Source: an uncultured Bacteroidaceae bacterium (lineage in GTDB: Bacteria; Bacteroidota; Bacteroidia; Bacteroidales; Bacteroidaceae). Taken from it: a stretch of 64,000 nucleotides of DNA. The position numbers were made by a program, and so were the translations under genes. Positions within the stretch are counted from its first letter, which is position 1. Each line of letters opens with the position of its first letter. The stretch is taken from assembly GCA_905235285.1 (NCBI GenBank), contig CAJOLI010000001.1, positions 1 through 64,000 on the forward strand, written 5' to 3'. The notes below the pieces were generated by a model. That model was not told the DNA's origin. It was given only the letters and a program-made list of their open reading frames with translations, and made no database searches. Of the stretch, positions 35,245 to 44,295 are shown piece after piece.

Positions 35245-35967
35245 ATGGAAACGTTTAAAGTAATAATCGTAGAAGACGAGAAATTAGAGCTGAAAGGCAC
35301 AGAGGAAATCTTCCGCTCAGACATCCCCGAGGCTGAAATTCTTGGCACTGCCATGAACGAGAGCGAACTGTGGAAACTCATGCGGCAGCAGTTGCCTGAC
35401 CTCTTGCTGCTTGACCTCGGTCTCGGCGGCAGCACCACCGTAGGCGTTGACATCTGCCGACAGGTGCACACCAACTATCCGTCTGTGAAGATACTCATCT
35501 TCACCGGTGAAATTCTCAACGAACGTCTTTGGGTTGACGCTCTTCAGGCAGGCACTGATGGCATAATCCTGAAAACAGGTGAATTGCTTACACGCAATGA
35601 TGTCAGACTCGTCATGGATGGCCGGCGCCTCGTGTTCAACCAACCAATCCTTGAGAAAATAGTAGCTCGTTTCAAGAAAAGCGTCATCAGCGAGAACCGC
35701 CGCACGGATGCCCTCATCGACTACGACATTGACGAATATGACGAGCGTTTCCTGCGCCACCTCGCACTTGGATACACCAAGGACATGATTGCATCGTTGA
35801 AGGGAATGCCATTCGGTGCCAAAAGTCTGGAAAAGAGGCAAGTGGATCTTATCAACCGGCTATTCCCTGCGAACGAGCGAACGGGCGTCAATGCGACACG
35901 CCTCGTAGTCAAAGCTCTGCAACTCCATATTATAGATCTGGACACCCTAAAGCCCGACGACGAGTGA
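35245..35967 (+). CDS. Response regulator with LuxR-like C-terminal domain
   Basis: A 240-residue regulator. The receiver domain (residues 4-120) has the acidic pair Glu10-Asp11, the phosphoacceptor Asp57 in PDLLLLDLGLGG, Thr87 in ILIFTGE and Lys110 in GIILKTGE. The C-terminal part (about 160-235) contains FLRHLALGYTKDMIASLKG and GAKSLEKRQVDLINRLF, which reads like a diverged LuxR-type helix-turn-helix of the kind paired with these kinases in Bacteroidetes. It lies 51 bp after the large kinase gene and is the obvious partner. DNA-binding is inferred; targets are unknown. Confidence 0.88.
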   Translation: METFKVIIVEDEKLELKGTEEIFRSDIPEAEILGTAMNESELWKLMRQQLPDLLLLDLGLGGSTTVGVDICRQVHTNYPSVKILIFTGEILNERLWVDALQAGTDGIILKTGELLTRNDVRLVMDGRRLVFNQPILEKIVARFKKSVISENRRTDALIDYDIDEYDERFLRHLALGYTKDMIASLKGMPFGAKSLEKRQVDLINRLFPANERTGVNATRLVVKALQLHIIDLDTLKPDDE

Positions 35968-36001
35968 AAGGCATGATTAATAGGACACACCATAATAGAT
36001 A

Positions 36002-38380
36002 ATGAACTTAGAAGAACTTAACAGCGCACAGCGCGAAGCGGTCGTCTACACCGACGGGCCCTCACTGGTCATCGCCGGTGCAGGGTCGGGCAAGACACGT
36101 GTGCTGACATATAAAATAGCTTATCTGTTGAGTCAAGGCATGAAACCATGGAACATCCTGGCCTTGACATTCACCAACAAGGCCGCAGAGGAGATGAAGA
36201 CGCGCATAGAGCGACAGGTGGGCATCGAAGCCTCGCGCGGCTTATGGATGGGTACGTTCCATAGTATATTCGCACGTATCCTAAGGACAGAGCATGAGCA
36301 GATAGGATTTTCGGCAAACTTCACCATCTATGATGCGGCTGACAGCAAGAGCCTCATTCGCAGTTTAATACGAGAAATGGGGCTCGATGATAAACAATAT
36401 AAGCCTGGAGCTGTGGCAAGCCATATCTCTGCCGCGAAGAACCGCTTGTTGTTGCCATCTCAATACCAGCGTAACCCACAGATTGCTCAGGCTGACCAAG
36501 CATCACGAATACCAGCCACAGGAAAAATCTACGAGCGTTATTGGGCACGATGTAGGCAGGCTGATGCCCTCGACTTCGATGACCTCTTACTTTACACTTA
36601 TCTCCTGTTCGCTCACAAACCAGAGATTCTTGCCCGCTACGAAGATAAATTTCAGTTTGTACTCGTCGATGAGTATCAGGATACTAACTATGCTCAGCAC
36701 GCCATCGTTTGGCAACTGACGCAGCACCATAAGCGCGTCTGCGTTGTCGGCGATGACGCTCAGTCGATATATTCGTTTCGTGGGGCTAATATTGATAACA
36801 TCTTGACGTTTCAGCGATTATACGATGGAGCACGCCTCTTTAAGCTCGAGCAGAATTACAGGTCAACACAGACTATTGTAGGAGCTGCCAACAGTCTGAT
36901 TAAGCATAATAGAGGCCAAATCCCCAAGGAGGTTTTTTCTGAGAAAAGCAAGGGAGAACCCATACACGTTTACTCCTTCTTCAGCGACATAGAAGAAGCG
37001 AATGGGGTAGGGCATAAGATTCAGAATCTCAATCGTTTTGAGCATATAGCTTGGCATGATATAGCAATCCTTTACCGTACGAATGCTCAGAGCCGCACTT
37101 TTGAGGAGGCATTTCGCAAGCTGTCTATTCCATATCGTATCTACGGCGGTTTATCATTCTACCAGCGTAAGGAAATCAAGGACACTATAGCTTATTTCCG
37201 ACTGGCTGTCAACCCCAACGATGAGGAAGCCCTGAAACGTATTATCAACTATCCGGCTCGTGGCATCGGCCAAACAACACTCGACAAAATTGTTACTGCA
37301 GCTGCTGAAAATAACGTCAGCCTTTGGCAGGTGTTGCTAAATCCAGCAGCCGTACATCTCGATGTGAATCGTGGCACCAAGTCACGTCTCGACAGCTTTA
37401 CAGCTCTAATTCAAAGCTTTACGGATGGCATCAACACCGAGGATGCCGCCCAACTTGGCCTTCGGATTGTAAGAGAATCGGGCTTGCAGGCTGAGATATT
37501 TCGTGGAAAGGAGCCGGAGGATATTACAAGGCAAGAGAACCTGCAGGAGTTGCTTGACGGTCTTCAACAGTTCGTTGACGACCGAACAGAGGAAGGTGAA
37601 GAGGACCACACTTTCATGACTCATTATTTGCAGGAGGTCTCACTGTTGAGCGACCTCGATGAGAGCGAAGATGATACTGACGACAAACTCTCTCTGATGA
37701 CTGTTCACGCTGCAAAAGGCCTGGAATTCAGAGTTGTTTTTGTGGTCGGGATGGAAGAGAATCTTTTTCCGAACCAAATGGCATCCACATCATTAAGGGA
37801 ACTTGAAGAGGAACGCCGCCTTTTCTATGTGGCCATCACGCGTGCTCAAGAGCAATGTTTCCTTACTCATGCACAAAACCGCTACCGTTTCGGGAAAAGC
37901 GAATTCTGCAATCCAAGCCCATTCCTGAGAGATATTGATTCAGAGTACCTTGAGACTGACGAGTCTTCGGCATTCGCTTCGCGCCGCCGACCATTATCCA
38001 AAATTTTCGATCTCGACGATTCTGCGACAAGCTTCGGAGTGACTCGTCAAGAATCAGGTCAGTCATCTCTACATCGCATTCGGCAGAGTTATGAAGCACG
38101 TGTTAAGGAGCGCATGAATCAAGTTGGTATGGCACCTTCTGGAATGAAACCATTAGGTTCGCGACGTCTGCAGCAAGATTCAACGGCACCGGTCATTACA
38201 TCGACGCAGACTGCGTCTGGCTCGATTAGTGTTGGACAACAGATTGTACACGCACGTTTCGGACGCGGTGAAGTTATTGCCCTTACAGGTTCCGGCATTG
38301 ATGCCAGAGCTACTGTCAGATTTGAAAATGTTGGCACAAAACAATTGTTGCTCCGTTTTGCTAAATTCACAGTTCTATAA
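36002..38380 (+). CDS. UvrD/PcrA-type ATP-dependent DNA helicase
   Basis: A 792-residue superfamily 1A helicase moving 3' to 5' on single-stranded DNA, acting in repair and replication restart. Motifs: Q-motif LNSAQREAV (residues 5-13), Walker A AGAGSGKT (24-31), motif Ia LTFTNKAAEEMK, motif II VDEYQDTN, motif III GDDAQSIYSFRGA, motif IV LEQNYRSTQTI, motif V LMTVHAAKGLEF and motif VI EEERRLFYVAITRA. The C-terminal tail contains VGQQIVHARFGRGEVIALTG, a Tudor-like segment as in PcrA that may contact RNA polymerase. It begins 34 bp after the response regulator gene. Confidence 0.95.
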   Translation: MNLEELNSAQREAVVYTDGPSLVIAGAGSGKTRVLTYKIAYLLSQGMKPWNILALTFTNKAAEEMKTRIERQVGIEASRGLWMGTFHSIFARILRTEHEQIGFSANFTIYDAADSKSLIRSLIREMGLDDKQYKPGAVASHISAAKNRLLLPSQYQRNPQIAQADQASRIPATGKIYERYWARCRQADALDFDDLLLYTYLLFAHKPEILARYEDKFQFVLVDEYQDTNYAQHAIVWQLTQHHKRVCVVGDDAQSIYSFRGANIDNILTFQRLYDGARLFKLEQNYRSTQTIVGAANSLIKHNRGQIPKEVFSEKSKGEPIHVYSFFSDIEEANGVGHKIQNLNRFEHIAWHDIAILYRTNAQSRTFEEAFRKLSIPYRIYGGLSFYQRKEIKDTIAYFRLAVNPNDEEALKRIINYPARGIGQTTLDKIVTAAAENNVSLWQVLLNPAAVHLDVNRGTKSRLDSFTALIQSFTDGINTEDAAQLGLRIVRESGLQAEIFRGKEPEDITRQENLQELLDGLQQFVDDRTEEGEEDHTFMTHYLQEVSLLSDLDESEDDTDDKLSLMTVHAAKGLEFRVVFVVGMEENLFPNQMASTSLRELEEERRLFYVAITRAQEQCFLTHAQNRYRFGKSEFCNPSPFLRDIDSEYLETDESSAFASRRRPLSKIFDLDDSATSFGVTRQESGQSSLHRIRQSYEARVKERMNQVGMAPSGMKPLGSRRLQQDSTAPVITSTQTASGSISVGQQIVHARFGRGEVIALTGSGIDARATVRFENVGTKQLLLRFAKFTVL

Positions 38381-38735
38381 ATTCTATTTATACAAAGAAT
38401 CTGTTTGCTATGCAAAACTTATATCCTCATATATTTGCAATATAGCAGTCATGCATAAGCTGGTAAAAGGAAGATTTAACGAATACAGCCTTACGAAAAA
38501 GCTAATGGGTGTTATGTTTAATAGGGCGCGGTTAAAGTAATCAAACGATATGATGAATTGAATGATTTCATATAACACAACTAATATTAAACAACAAACT
38601 GAAAAGAAATTATAGATAAATATTGCCACGTCACAAAAATAAATTAATTTTGCAGCAAAGAGAAAGAAAAAACACTTACCTATAAATGAAATAATAAATA
38701 CTTAGTCAATTATTAATCTAATAATAAAGATATAA
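38381..38735. other. Gene-poor A/T-rich leader region
   Basis: About 355 bp with lower GC than its flanks. A short frame at 38451-38540 (29 residues, MHKLVKGRF...NRARLK) is basic but has no other support. A well-formed promoter lies at 38623-38653. Nothing else is recognised. Confidence 0.55.
38623..38653 (+). promoter_or_regulatory. Bacteroidetes-type promoter of the secreted HExxH protein gene
   Basis: ATTG with TTG at 38623-38625, a 20-bp spacer and TAATTTTG at 38646-38653. The start codon lies 82 bp downstream. Confidence 0.7.
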
Positions 38736-41405
38736 ATGAAACATTCAAAAAAATCCATCTTATTGTGTGGCCTGACAATTATCAGTCTTAGTGCTTTTGC
38801 TGATATAAATTTAACTACTAAATTTATCACAAATTCGAGTTTCGAGAAAGGCACTCAAGGTTGGACTGTAGTAAACATGAAGCCACAAACCAACTCAGCC
38901 TTCTCTAAGAAATCTGGATCGGTATATATCGAGAAATGGACAAATAAAGGTGCAGCAGTTGGATCAGCCTATGCAAGACAGACATTGACCGGATTACCCG
39001 CCGGAAACTACAAGTTAACTGTAGCTGCACAAAATATTCAAGAAGGATCAGATGTAGCCCAGACCGGAGCTATTATCTATGCCTATAAGACTTCCAATTC
39101 TACAACTGTGACATCCGCCAACGTTTATATCGTAAATTTTACTACAAATGGCGATGACGTGACAATTGGCTTTCAGGCAACTAATGCCTCTGGCAACTGG
39201 ATTGCAGTCGACAACTTCCGATTATATTATGTTAACACAGAAGTGACGTTGCTGCAAGAAGCCATAGAAAGCGCTGAAGCTTTCATAGCTACAACTGAAA
39301 AGTCATCAAATGCAGGACTCCAGCCTGGCGTTAAGCAAAACTTGCTGAATGCTATCGAGGCCGTCAAGAAGATTACTGACAGCGCAACAGACGATGAAAT
39401 GTATAATGCAGCATTAGAGTTAGCCACTACCCTTTCTGCTGCTAAAGCTAACAATGAAGCCCTGAAAGAGTTGAAATCGCTAAACTCAAAAGCATCAGTT
39501 AGACTTGGTTCAGACATGGCTAAAGCCTATCTCACAGTCCTCCAAGAGGCATCGGAAGCCGCTACGCAACTGCTTAAATTAGAGACAGATGATAATATTG
39601 AAGCCGTAAAGGAAGCTCTCGAGAAGGCATATGATGCAGCAACCGAGAGCTATCAAGCCAAGGGTACTCTTAAAGGAGCTATTAACATAGCAGCACGTAT
39701 CGACACCAGCGGTAAAGAAGGTGCTGAAGACCTGGCCAAAGCAATTGCTGTGGCAGAGGCTGTCAGAGACAATGATGACGCCACACCAGAAGAGATGTTA
39801 GCAGCCGCAAAAGCTATGGATGACGCTACCCTATTATACAGAATCGCCAACGGCACGGGTGCAGATCCCTCAGCACGAACGTTAAGCGTTGTTCAGGGTG
39901 CTACAGAAATCTTTGCCCGAGGCTCTTTCACAGGCTCTGCTAAGGAGAAGGGTTTCTGCTACAGCGAGAATCCCGAGCCCACGATATCCGATGGTCGTAG
40001 CAGCCAAACATATAGCAACAATGGAGACATATACGTCATGGCAGGTATGAAGCCCGCAACGGTGTACTACGTAAGAGCATACATTATTACTTCAGGATAC
40101 AAACTGGCCTACGGCGATGTCGTGAAGACTGTGACCCGTCCACTCGGCAATGTTGGCTACGACTATGACAATGCTGGCGACGATGCTACAAACGCTCGCA
40201 TCAAAGCAGCTTGCGAAGAAGCCGTATGGATGTGGAATAATATCACTGGACTGCGTGACTTCCACCTCAGTGCACACTACGTACCGGGCGCAGGTGCCGG
40301 CGACGGCACAGCCGACTGCTCATACGGCGGATATATGAGAATCAGCCAGAACGCTGGCTACCAGCGTACGGGAACCGTATTGCACGAGGGTTCTCATGGC
40401 CAAGGTGTCATCAACTACACCGAGTGGGTCAACCCAATATATCGCACCAACGGCGACCGTGGCGACTGGCTCGGCCCACGCGTGGACCGCGTTATGCAAT
40501 TCCTCGATAATAATGCAACAGCCAAGCTTCATGGCGATAATATCCATTTGTGGCCATACGGCATAAACGGAGCAGGCGAGGATACAGGCAGCCCGATTCT
40601 GTACCGTGCAAACGCGCTTATAGTAGGTGCCTTGGCAGAGGATGCAATAAAGACTCCTAATATGAGTTTCATGAAGCCAGCTTATTCCTTCACGCAGGAC
40701 GATGAGCAGCGATATTATATTAAGAGCGAGTCCAAAGGCCGCGGCCTGGCTACATCATACCTCCGACAGAGCGGAATTTCTACTGTTGCCCTGAGCCCGA
40801 TGACGGCCGATGAAGCCTTTGCTAACGACTCATGTGCATGGTTTGTGGAATTTAATCCTACCACGTGCTACTATACCTTCAAGAACGTTGCTACCGGTAA
40901 ATATCTGAGCATCGGACACAGCGGCACTCTTTCATCCAACAAGAATAACGCTACATACCAGCTGCTGGGCTCACGCAACCAAACGTCCATTGACGACTAT
41001 ACCTTCGCCTCTTCGTCTTATTGGCTCGTAGCACCCGGCGACTACAAGGCCGTCAATGCAACGACGACTGGTGCCGCAGCAACCAACTTCAGCCATACTG
41101 ACGACGCCACGACGCAGCGATGGCTTATTCTCACGCGCGAAGAAGTATCACAGTTCACACAGGCTCGAGGAGAGACTGTAGGCATCTCACAGACAGACTG
41201 CAAATCTCAGGACACTCAACTCCTGCTCCATGCCGGACAGGGTGTCCTGTCCATTTCAGCACCCACTTCAAGTGCTTCTGTCCACATCTACACTCTCGAT
41301 GGTCGCAACGTAGCCAAGGTCTACGTCCAGCAAGGAGCTACAGCAACCATCAATCTGCCTCGAGGCATATATATCGCAGGCGGAAAGAAAGTTATTGTAA
41401 GATAA
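38736..41405 (+). CDS. Secreted multidomain HExxH protein, probable zinc peptidase with C-terminal sorting domain
   Basis: An 889-residue protein. Residues 1-22 are a signal peptide. Domains in order: a jelly-roll carbohydrate-binding-like module (about 25-168), two or three helical FIVAR-like repeats (about 170-380), an Ig/fibronectin-like module (about 385-465), a putative peptidase domain with HEGSHGQG at 550-557 (His550, Glu551, His554), a beta-trefoil or ricin-like module (about 645-810), and a C-terminal domain ending VHIYTLDGRNVAK...LPRGIYIAGGKKVIVR, which resembles type A sorting signals of the type IX secretion system. The HExxHxxG motif lacks the third metzincin His/Asp at the usual place. 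It is probably a surface or released enzyme acting on glycoproteins or host mucosal matrix; the substrate is inferred only. Confidence 0.75.
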   Translation: MKHSKKSILLCGLTIISLSAFADINLTTKFITNSSFEKGTQGWTVVNMKPQTNSAFSKKSGSVYIEKWTNKGAAVGSAYARQTLTGLPAGNYKLTVAAQNIQEGSDVAQTGAIIYAYKTSNSTTVTSANVYIVNFTTNGDDVTIGFQATNASGNWIAVDNFRLYYVNTEVTLLQEAIESAEAFIATTEKSSNAGLQPGVKQNLLNAIEAVKKITDSATDDEMYNAALELATTLSAAKANNEALKELKSLNSKASVRLGSDMAKAYLTVLQEASEAATQLLKLETDDNIEAVKEALEKAYDAATESYQAKGTLKGAINIAARIDTSGKEGAEDLAKAIAVAEAVRDNDDATPEEMLAAAKAMDDATLLYRIANGTGADPSARTLSVVQGATEIFARGSFTGSAKEKGFCYSENPEPTISDGRSSQTYSNNGDIYVMAGMKPATVYYVRAYIITSGYKLAYGDVVKTVTRPLGNVGYDYDNAGDDATNARIKAACEEAVWMWNNITGLRDFHLSAHYVPGAGAGDGTADCSYGGYMRISQNAGYQRTGTVLHEGSHGQGVINYTEWVNPIYRTNGDRGDWLGPRVDRVMQFLDNNATAKLHGDNIHLWPYGINGAGEDTGSPILYRANALIVGALAEDAIKTPNMSFMKPAYSFTQDDEQRYYIKSESKGRGLATSYLRQSGISTVALSPMTADEAFANDSCAWFVEFNPTTCYYTFKNVATGKYLSIGHSGTLSSNKNNATYQLLGSRNQTSIDDYTFASSSYWLVAPGDYKAVNATTTGAAATNFSHTDDATTQRWLILTREEVSQFTQARGETVGISQTDCKSQDTQLLLHAGQGVLSISAPTSSASVHIYTLDGRNVAKVYVQQGATATINLPRGIYIAGGKKVIVR

Positions 41406-41428
41406 AAATTTTTAATTATCAATCATCT

Positions 41429-42040
41429 ATGTATATTATAGGTATCGCCGGAGGCACTGGCTCAGGGAAAACAACCGTTGTCCGCAAAATCGTAGAATCA
41501 CTGCCAAACTCACAGGTTGCTGTCATTCCACAGGACTCATACTACAATGACAACACAGGGATTCCAATGGAAGAGCGACGAAAGATTAACTTTGACCATC
41601 CCAACGCATTCGACTGGAAGCTGCTGATTCACCAGATTAACGAACTGAGGTCAGGACGTCCCATTGAACAGCCGACATATTCGTATCTCGAAAGCAACCG
41701 GCTGCCTGAGACTATTCACATTGAGCCATGCGAGGTGATTATCATAGAAGGCATTATGGCATTATGCCGCAAGGAGCTACGAGACTTGATGGATCTGAAA
41801 ATCTTCGTAGATGCCGATCCCGACGACCGCCTCATAAGGGTCATCTCACGCGATATGGCCGAGCGAGGTCGCACAGCTCAAATGGTTATGGACCGATATA
41901 TCGATGTCCTAAAGCCCATGCATCTTGAGTTCATTGAACCAACCAAAAGATATGCCGACCTTATTATCCCTCAGGGCGGCAACAACCAGAAGGCCATTGA
42001 CATTATGCGAACATATATTATTCATCGCCTCAAACCATAA
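41429..42040 (+). CDS. udk: Uridine kinase
   Basis: A 203-residue kinase that phosphorylates uridine and cytidine in pyrimidine salvage. The P-loop GIAGGTGSGKTT is at residues 4-15, followed by IPQDSYYND, NFDHPNAFDW, PTYSYLESNR, VIIIEGIMAL and VDADPDDRLIRVISRDMAERGR, all typical of Udk. The frame is open upstream to 41120, but that part overlaps the preceding gene in another frame; the ATG at 41429 gives the family N-terminus directly. It starts 23 bp after the HExxH gene and ends 6 bp before the MltF-like gene. Confidence 0.96.
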   Translation: MYIIGIAGGTGSGKTTVVRKIVESLPNSQVAVIPQDSYYNDNTGIPMEERRKINFDHPNAFDWKLLIHQINELRSGRPIEQPTYSYLESNRLPETIHIEPCEVIIIEGIMALCRKELRDLMDLKIFVDADPDDRLIRVISRDMAERGRTAQMVMDRYIDVLKPMHLEFIEPTKRYADLIIPQGGNNQKAIDIMRTYIIHRLKP

Positions 42041-42046
42041 TATTTA

Positions 42047-43231
42047 GTGTATAACCATAAAACCTTATTTCTATATCTACTGATGGCATTGCCTCTGTTG
42101 CTCGTGACTTCCTGCCGCGAGCACAAGACGATGCCATCTGTCATGTTTGGACAATCAGACCAGACGCAAGACACAGCCGACTATGACCTTGCTGACATTC
42201 AATCGGCTGGCGAGATTATCGTAGCGACCCTGTCAGGGCCAGACACCTATTACGAATATCGTGGCCAAGGGTTCGGACTTCAATACCATATCGCCGAAGC
42301 CTATGCCAGAAGCATCGGAGCACGCTTGCGAATGGAAATAGCCAACGACACATCCGAGCTTATTCGCCGTCTCACCTCTGGAGAAGTTGATATGGTTGCC
42401 GCAAAACTACCGCAGAGTACAGGTTTTGCCACCGTGCATGACGAATGGACCTTACGCAACGACTCCCCTACCCTCCTCGCATCAGTCTCCGATTGGTGGA
42501 CCGATGATACGCGAAGCCATTATCTTGAATTGGAGCTTCAGCGTACACGTCCAAGACCTAAGGCCAAACTCAGCTTGAGGCCCCCAATGCTCTCTCGTCA
42601 AAAAGGTATTATCAGCCAATGGGATGAGTACTTCATCAGATATTCATCCGTTGTGGGCTGGGACTGGCGACTCTTAGCTGCACAGTGCTATCAAGAGTCT
42701 GCATTCGACCCGCGAGCAGTATCATGGGCAGGGGCACAAGGCCTAATGCAGCTTATGCCAGCCACATCAGCTCGCATGGGATTATCCCTGGCTCAGGTAT
42801 TCGAGCCGGAACGAAATATAGATGGCGGAGCACGATATCTGCGCCTCCTTAACGGACAATTCGCGGACATCACCAATCCGCAAGAACGCATTAAATTCGT
42901 GCTCGCCGCCTACAACGGAGGACCTGGCCACGTGCGGGATGCCATGGCGCTCGCAACGAAACATGGACGTAATCCCCGGCGATGGGCGGATGTTGACGTC
43001 TTCATCCTAAAGCTCGCAGAACCAAACTACTATCGTGACCCCGTTGTCAAGTATGGCTATCTGCGTGGGAGCGAAACGTCGGGATATGTTCGCCAGATTC
43101 TGGCACGATGGGCTGCATATAGGGGAGCTGCGCCATCACACTCGGGAGCCACACCACTACCCTCTTCAGGGAAAAATCCACGATTGCGTTCACGTTCTGA
43201 GTTCATCACCGATTCTATTCTAATACACTAA
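42047..43231 (+). CDS. MltF-like membrane-bound lytic transglycosylase lipoprotein
   Basis: A 394-residue lipoprotein starting at GTG, 6 bp after udk; an ATG at 42083 would shorten the signal. The signal ends LLLVTSC (Cys23). Residues about 50-180 resemble an extracellular solute-binding (SBP type 3) module: AGEIIVATLSGPDTYYEYRGQG and EVDMVAAKLPQS. Residues about 200-340 form the SLT lysozyme-like domain with catalytic Glu217 in AQCYQESAFDP, then WAGAQGLMQLMPATS and LAAYNGGPGHV. It would cut peptidoglycan glycan strands with formation of 1,6-anhydro-MurNAc, while the binding module senses a muropeptide-like ligand. Confidence 0.9.
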   Translation: MYNHKTLFLYLLMALPLLLVTSCREHKTMPSVMFGQSDQTQDTADYDLADIQSAGEIIVATLSGPDTYYEYRGQGFGLQYHIAEAYARSIGARLRMEIANDTSELIRRLTSGEVDMVAAKLPQSTGFATVHDEWTLRNDSPTLLASVSDWWTDDTRSHYLELELQRTRPRPKAKLSLRPPMLSRQKGIISQWDEYFIRYSSVVGWDWRLLAAQCYQESAFDPRAVSWAGAQGLMQLMPATSARMGLSLAQVFEPERNIDGGARYLRLLNGQFADITNPQERIKFVLAAYNGGPGHVRDAMALATKHGRNPRRWADVDVFILKLAEPNYYRDPVVKYGYLRGSETSGYVRQILARWAAYRGAAPSHSGATPLPSSGKNPRLRSRSEFITDSILIH

Positions 43232-43774
43232 ACATCATGGTATTGGTGTTAAGAGACAGAAATATTAGATTATTGACTCACAAGTGCTGACAGCGAAATG
43301 ACAATATAACTTGAATACCTGACGAAACTTGAACTTGAAAAAGATTCGTCAGATTATACAACTCTCAAAAGGTTGAATACATTGAGAATATGCGCCGTGT
43401 AGTGTTGCGACTGAGCATAACTCGCTTTGTCAAGTGGACTCAGTGTTTATTTCTTTGATTTCATGCAGCCGGCTGGATCAGACTATACAGCTGGCTGAAT
43501 TTGCATATACAGCCGGCTGAATTTACATATACAGCTGGCTGAATCTGACTACACGACTGGTCGTATCAGACTATGCGACTGGTCGTATCAGACTATGCGA
43601 CTGGTCGCATCAAGAAAAACGACTTGCGAAAGCAGCGGTGACGGCTGTGACAAAGATTGACAGGGAGTGGCGGTGAAAGCTTCACATATCTCAACTCAAT
43701 ACTCATATTTCCAATGGGTTAAGTGGGAAAAGTGTTAGTGTCTTCTCGGGAAAGCCTGCCTGATAGACAGTTGT
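43232..43774. other. Gene-free stretch with 22-bp repeat array
   Basis: About 540 bp. It contains an 8-bp inverted repeat (CTGACGAA at 43319 and TTCGTCAG at 43345), the 22-bp array (43466-43629), and near its right end a hairpin TAGACA-GT-TGTCTA that overlaps the stop of the next gene. No coding sequence is convincing; a 74-residue plus frame at 43723-43947 is antisense to the minus-strand gene. Confidence 0.7.
43466..43629. repeat. Tandem 22-bp palindromic-core repeat array B
   Basis: Seven units of exactly 22 bp begin at 43466, 43488, 43510, 43532, 43554, 43576 and 43598, with a degenerate eighth at 43620. The first four cores are CAGCCGGCTG or CAGCTGGCTG, the last three CGACTGGTCG. Linkers are 12 bp; several contain ATCAGACTAT. 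Units 5 and 6 are identical. Core sequence changes in mid-array while the period is kept, as in array A. Confidence 0.92.
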
Positions 43775-44257
43775 CTACAGGCAAGCCGAATAAACCGAAC
43801 GGAATAACAATTCGTACTTTAAGCGCACAAGACGAACTTGATGAGCATAGCCAGGCATGCCTAACTTATGATACAAGGCGTCAAATGCAACCGCTATTTC
43901 AAGAGCATCGGCGTCGTTCATGCGCTCGCTCCAGTAGCGGTGATTAGGGTTACCTGGCAACGGGCCCCATTCGTAGTAATCCTCGGCTCGACTCGCATCG
44001 ATTAACTCTATAGTATTAATTGCCTGTTCATAGACTCTGAGCGCCAGAACGAGGTGACCGCACGATTCCAACATCTCCCCTATTCTGACGGCCATGGACG
44101 ATATGCGGCTCGTGCTTCGGCTCATACTAATATTCCTACAGGTCTCCAAAAACGCATCATGAAGATAGTCATACTGAAGAATGTTAATGACTCCGTTGGG
44201 CATACAGCGGCACAGACAATTTACTTTCGGCCGCTTGAATGAAATTCGATTAAGCAT
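43775..44257 (-). CDS. Hypothetical protein, TPR-like
   Basis: A 160-residue protein with no family I recognise. The central part (residues about 56-85: IGEMLESCGHLVLALRVYEQAIN) reads like one TPR hairpin, followed by a loop rich in Tyr, Trp and Pro (DYYEWGPLPGNPNHRYW) and two further helices (ADALEIAVAFDALYHKLG, YAHQVRLVRLKYELLF). There is no signal peptide. Codon use looks like that of real genes nearby and the opposite frames look poorer. The first 18 residues are basic and Cys-rich and may be untranslated; Met19 is an alternative start. It stands alone between a 22-bp array and a MITE-like element. Confidence 0.5.
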   Translation of the reverse strand: MLNRISFKRPKVNCLCRCMPNGVINILQYDYLHDAFLETCRNISMSRSTSRISSMAVRIGEMLESCGHLVLALRVYEQAINTIELIDASRAEDYYEWGPLPGNPNHRYWSERMNDADALEIAVAFDALYHKLGMPGYAHQVRLVRLKYELLFRSVYSACL

Positions 44258-44295
44258 AATAAATAGCGATAAACAATAAGTAAAAGAACGTTTTC

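Noticed and set aside
38451..38540. 29-residue basic small ORF before the HExxH gene
   Set aside because: No promoter, no recognisable family and a position within an A/T-rich leader; kept only as a note.
41120..41428. N-terminal extension of uridine kinase
   Set aside because: It overlaps the C-terminal sorting domain of the preceding gene in another frame; the P-loop must lie near residue 4.
3559..43629. Tandem arrays as CRISPR
   Set aside because: Units are contiguous with no unique spacers of regular length, and no cas genes are in the window.
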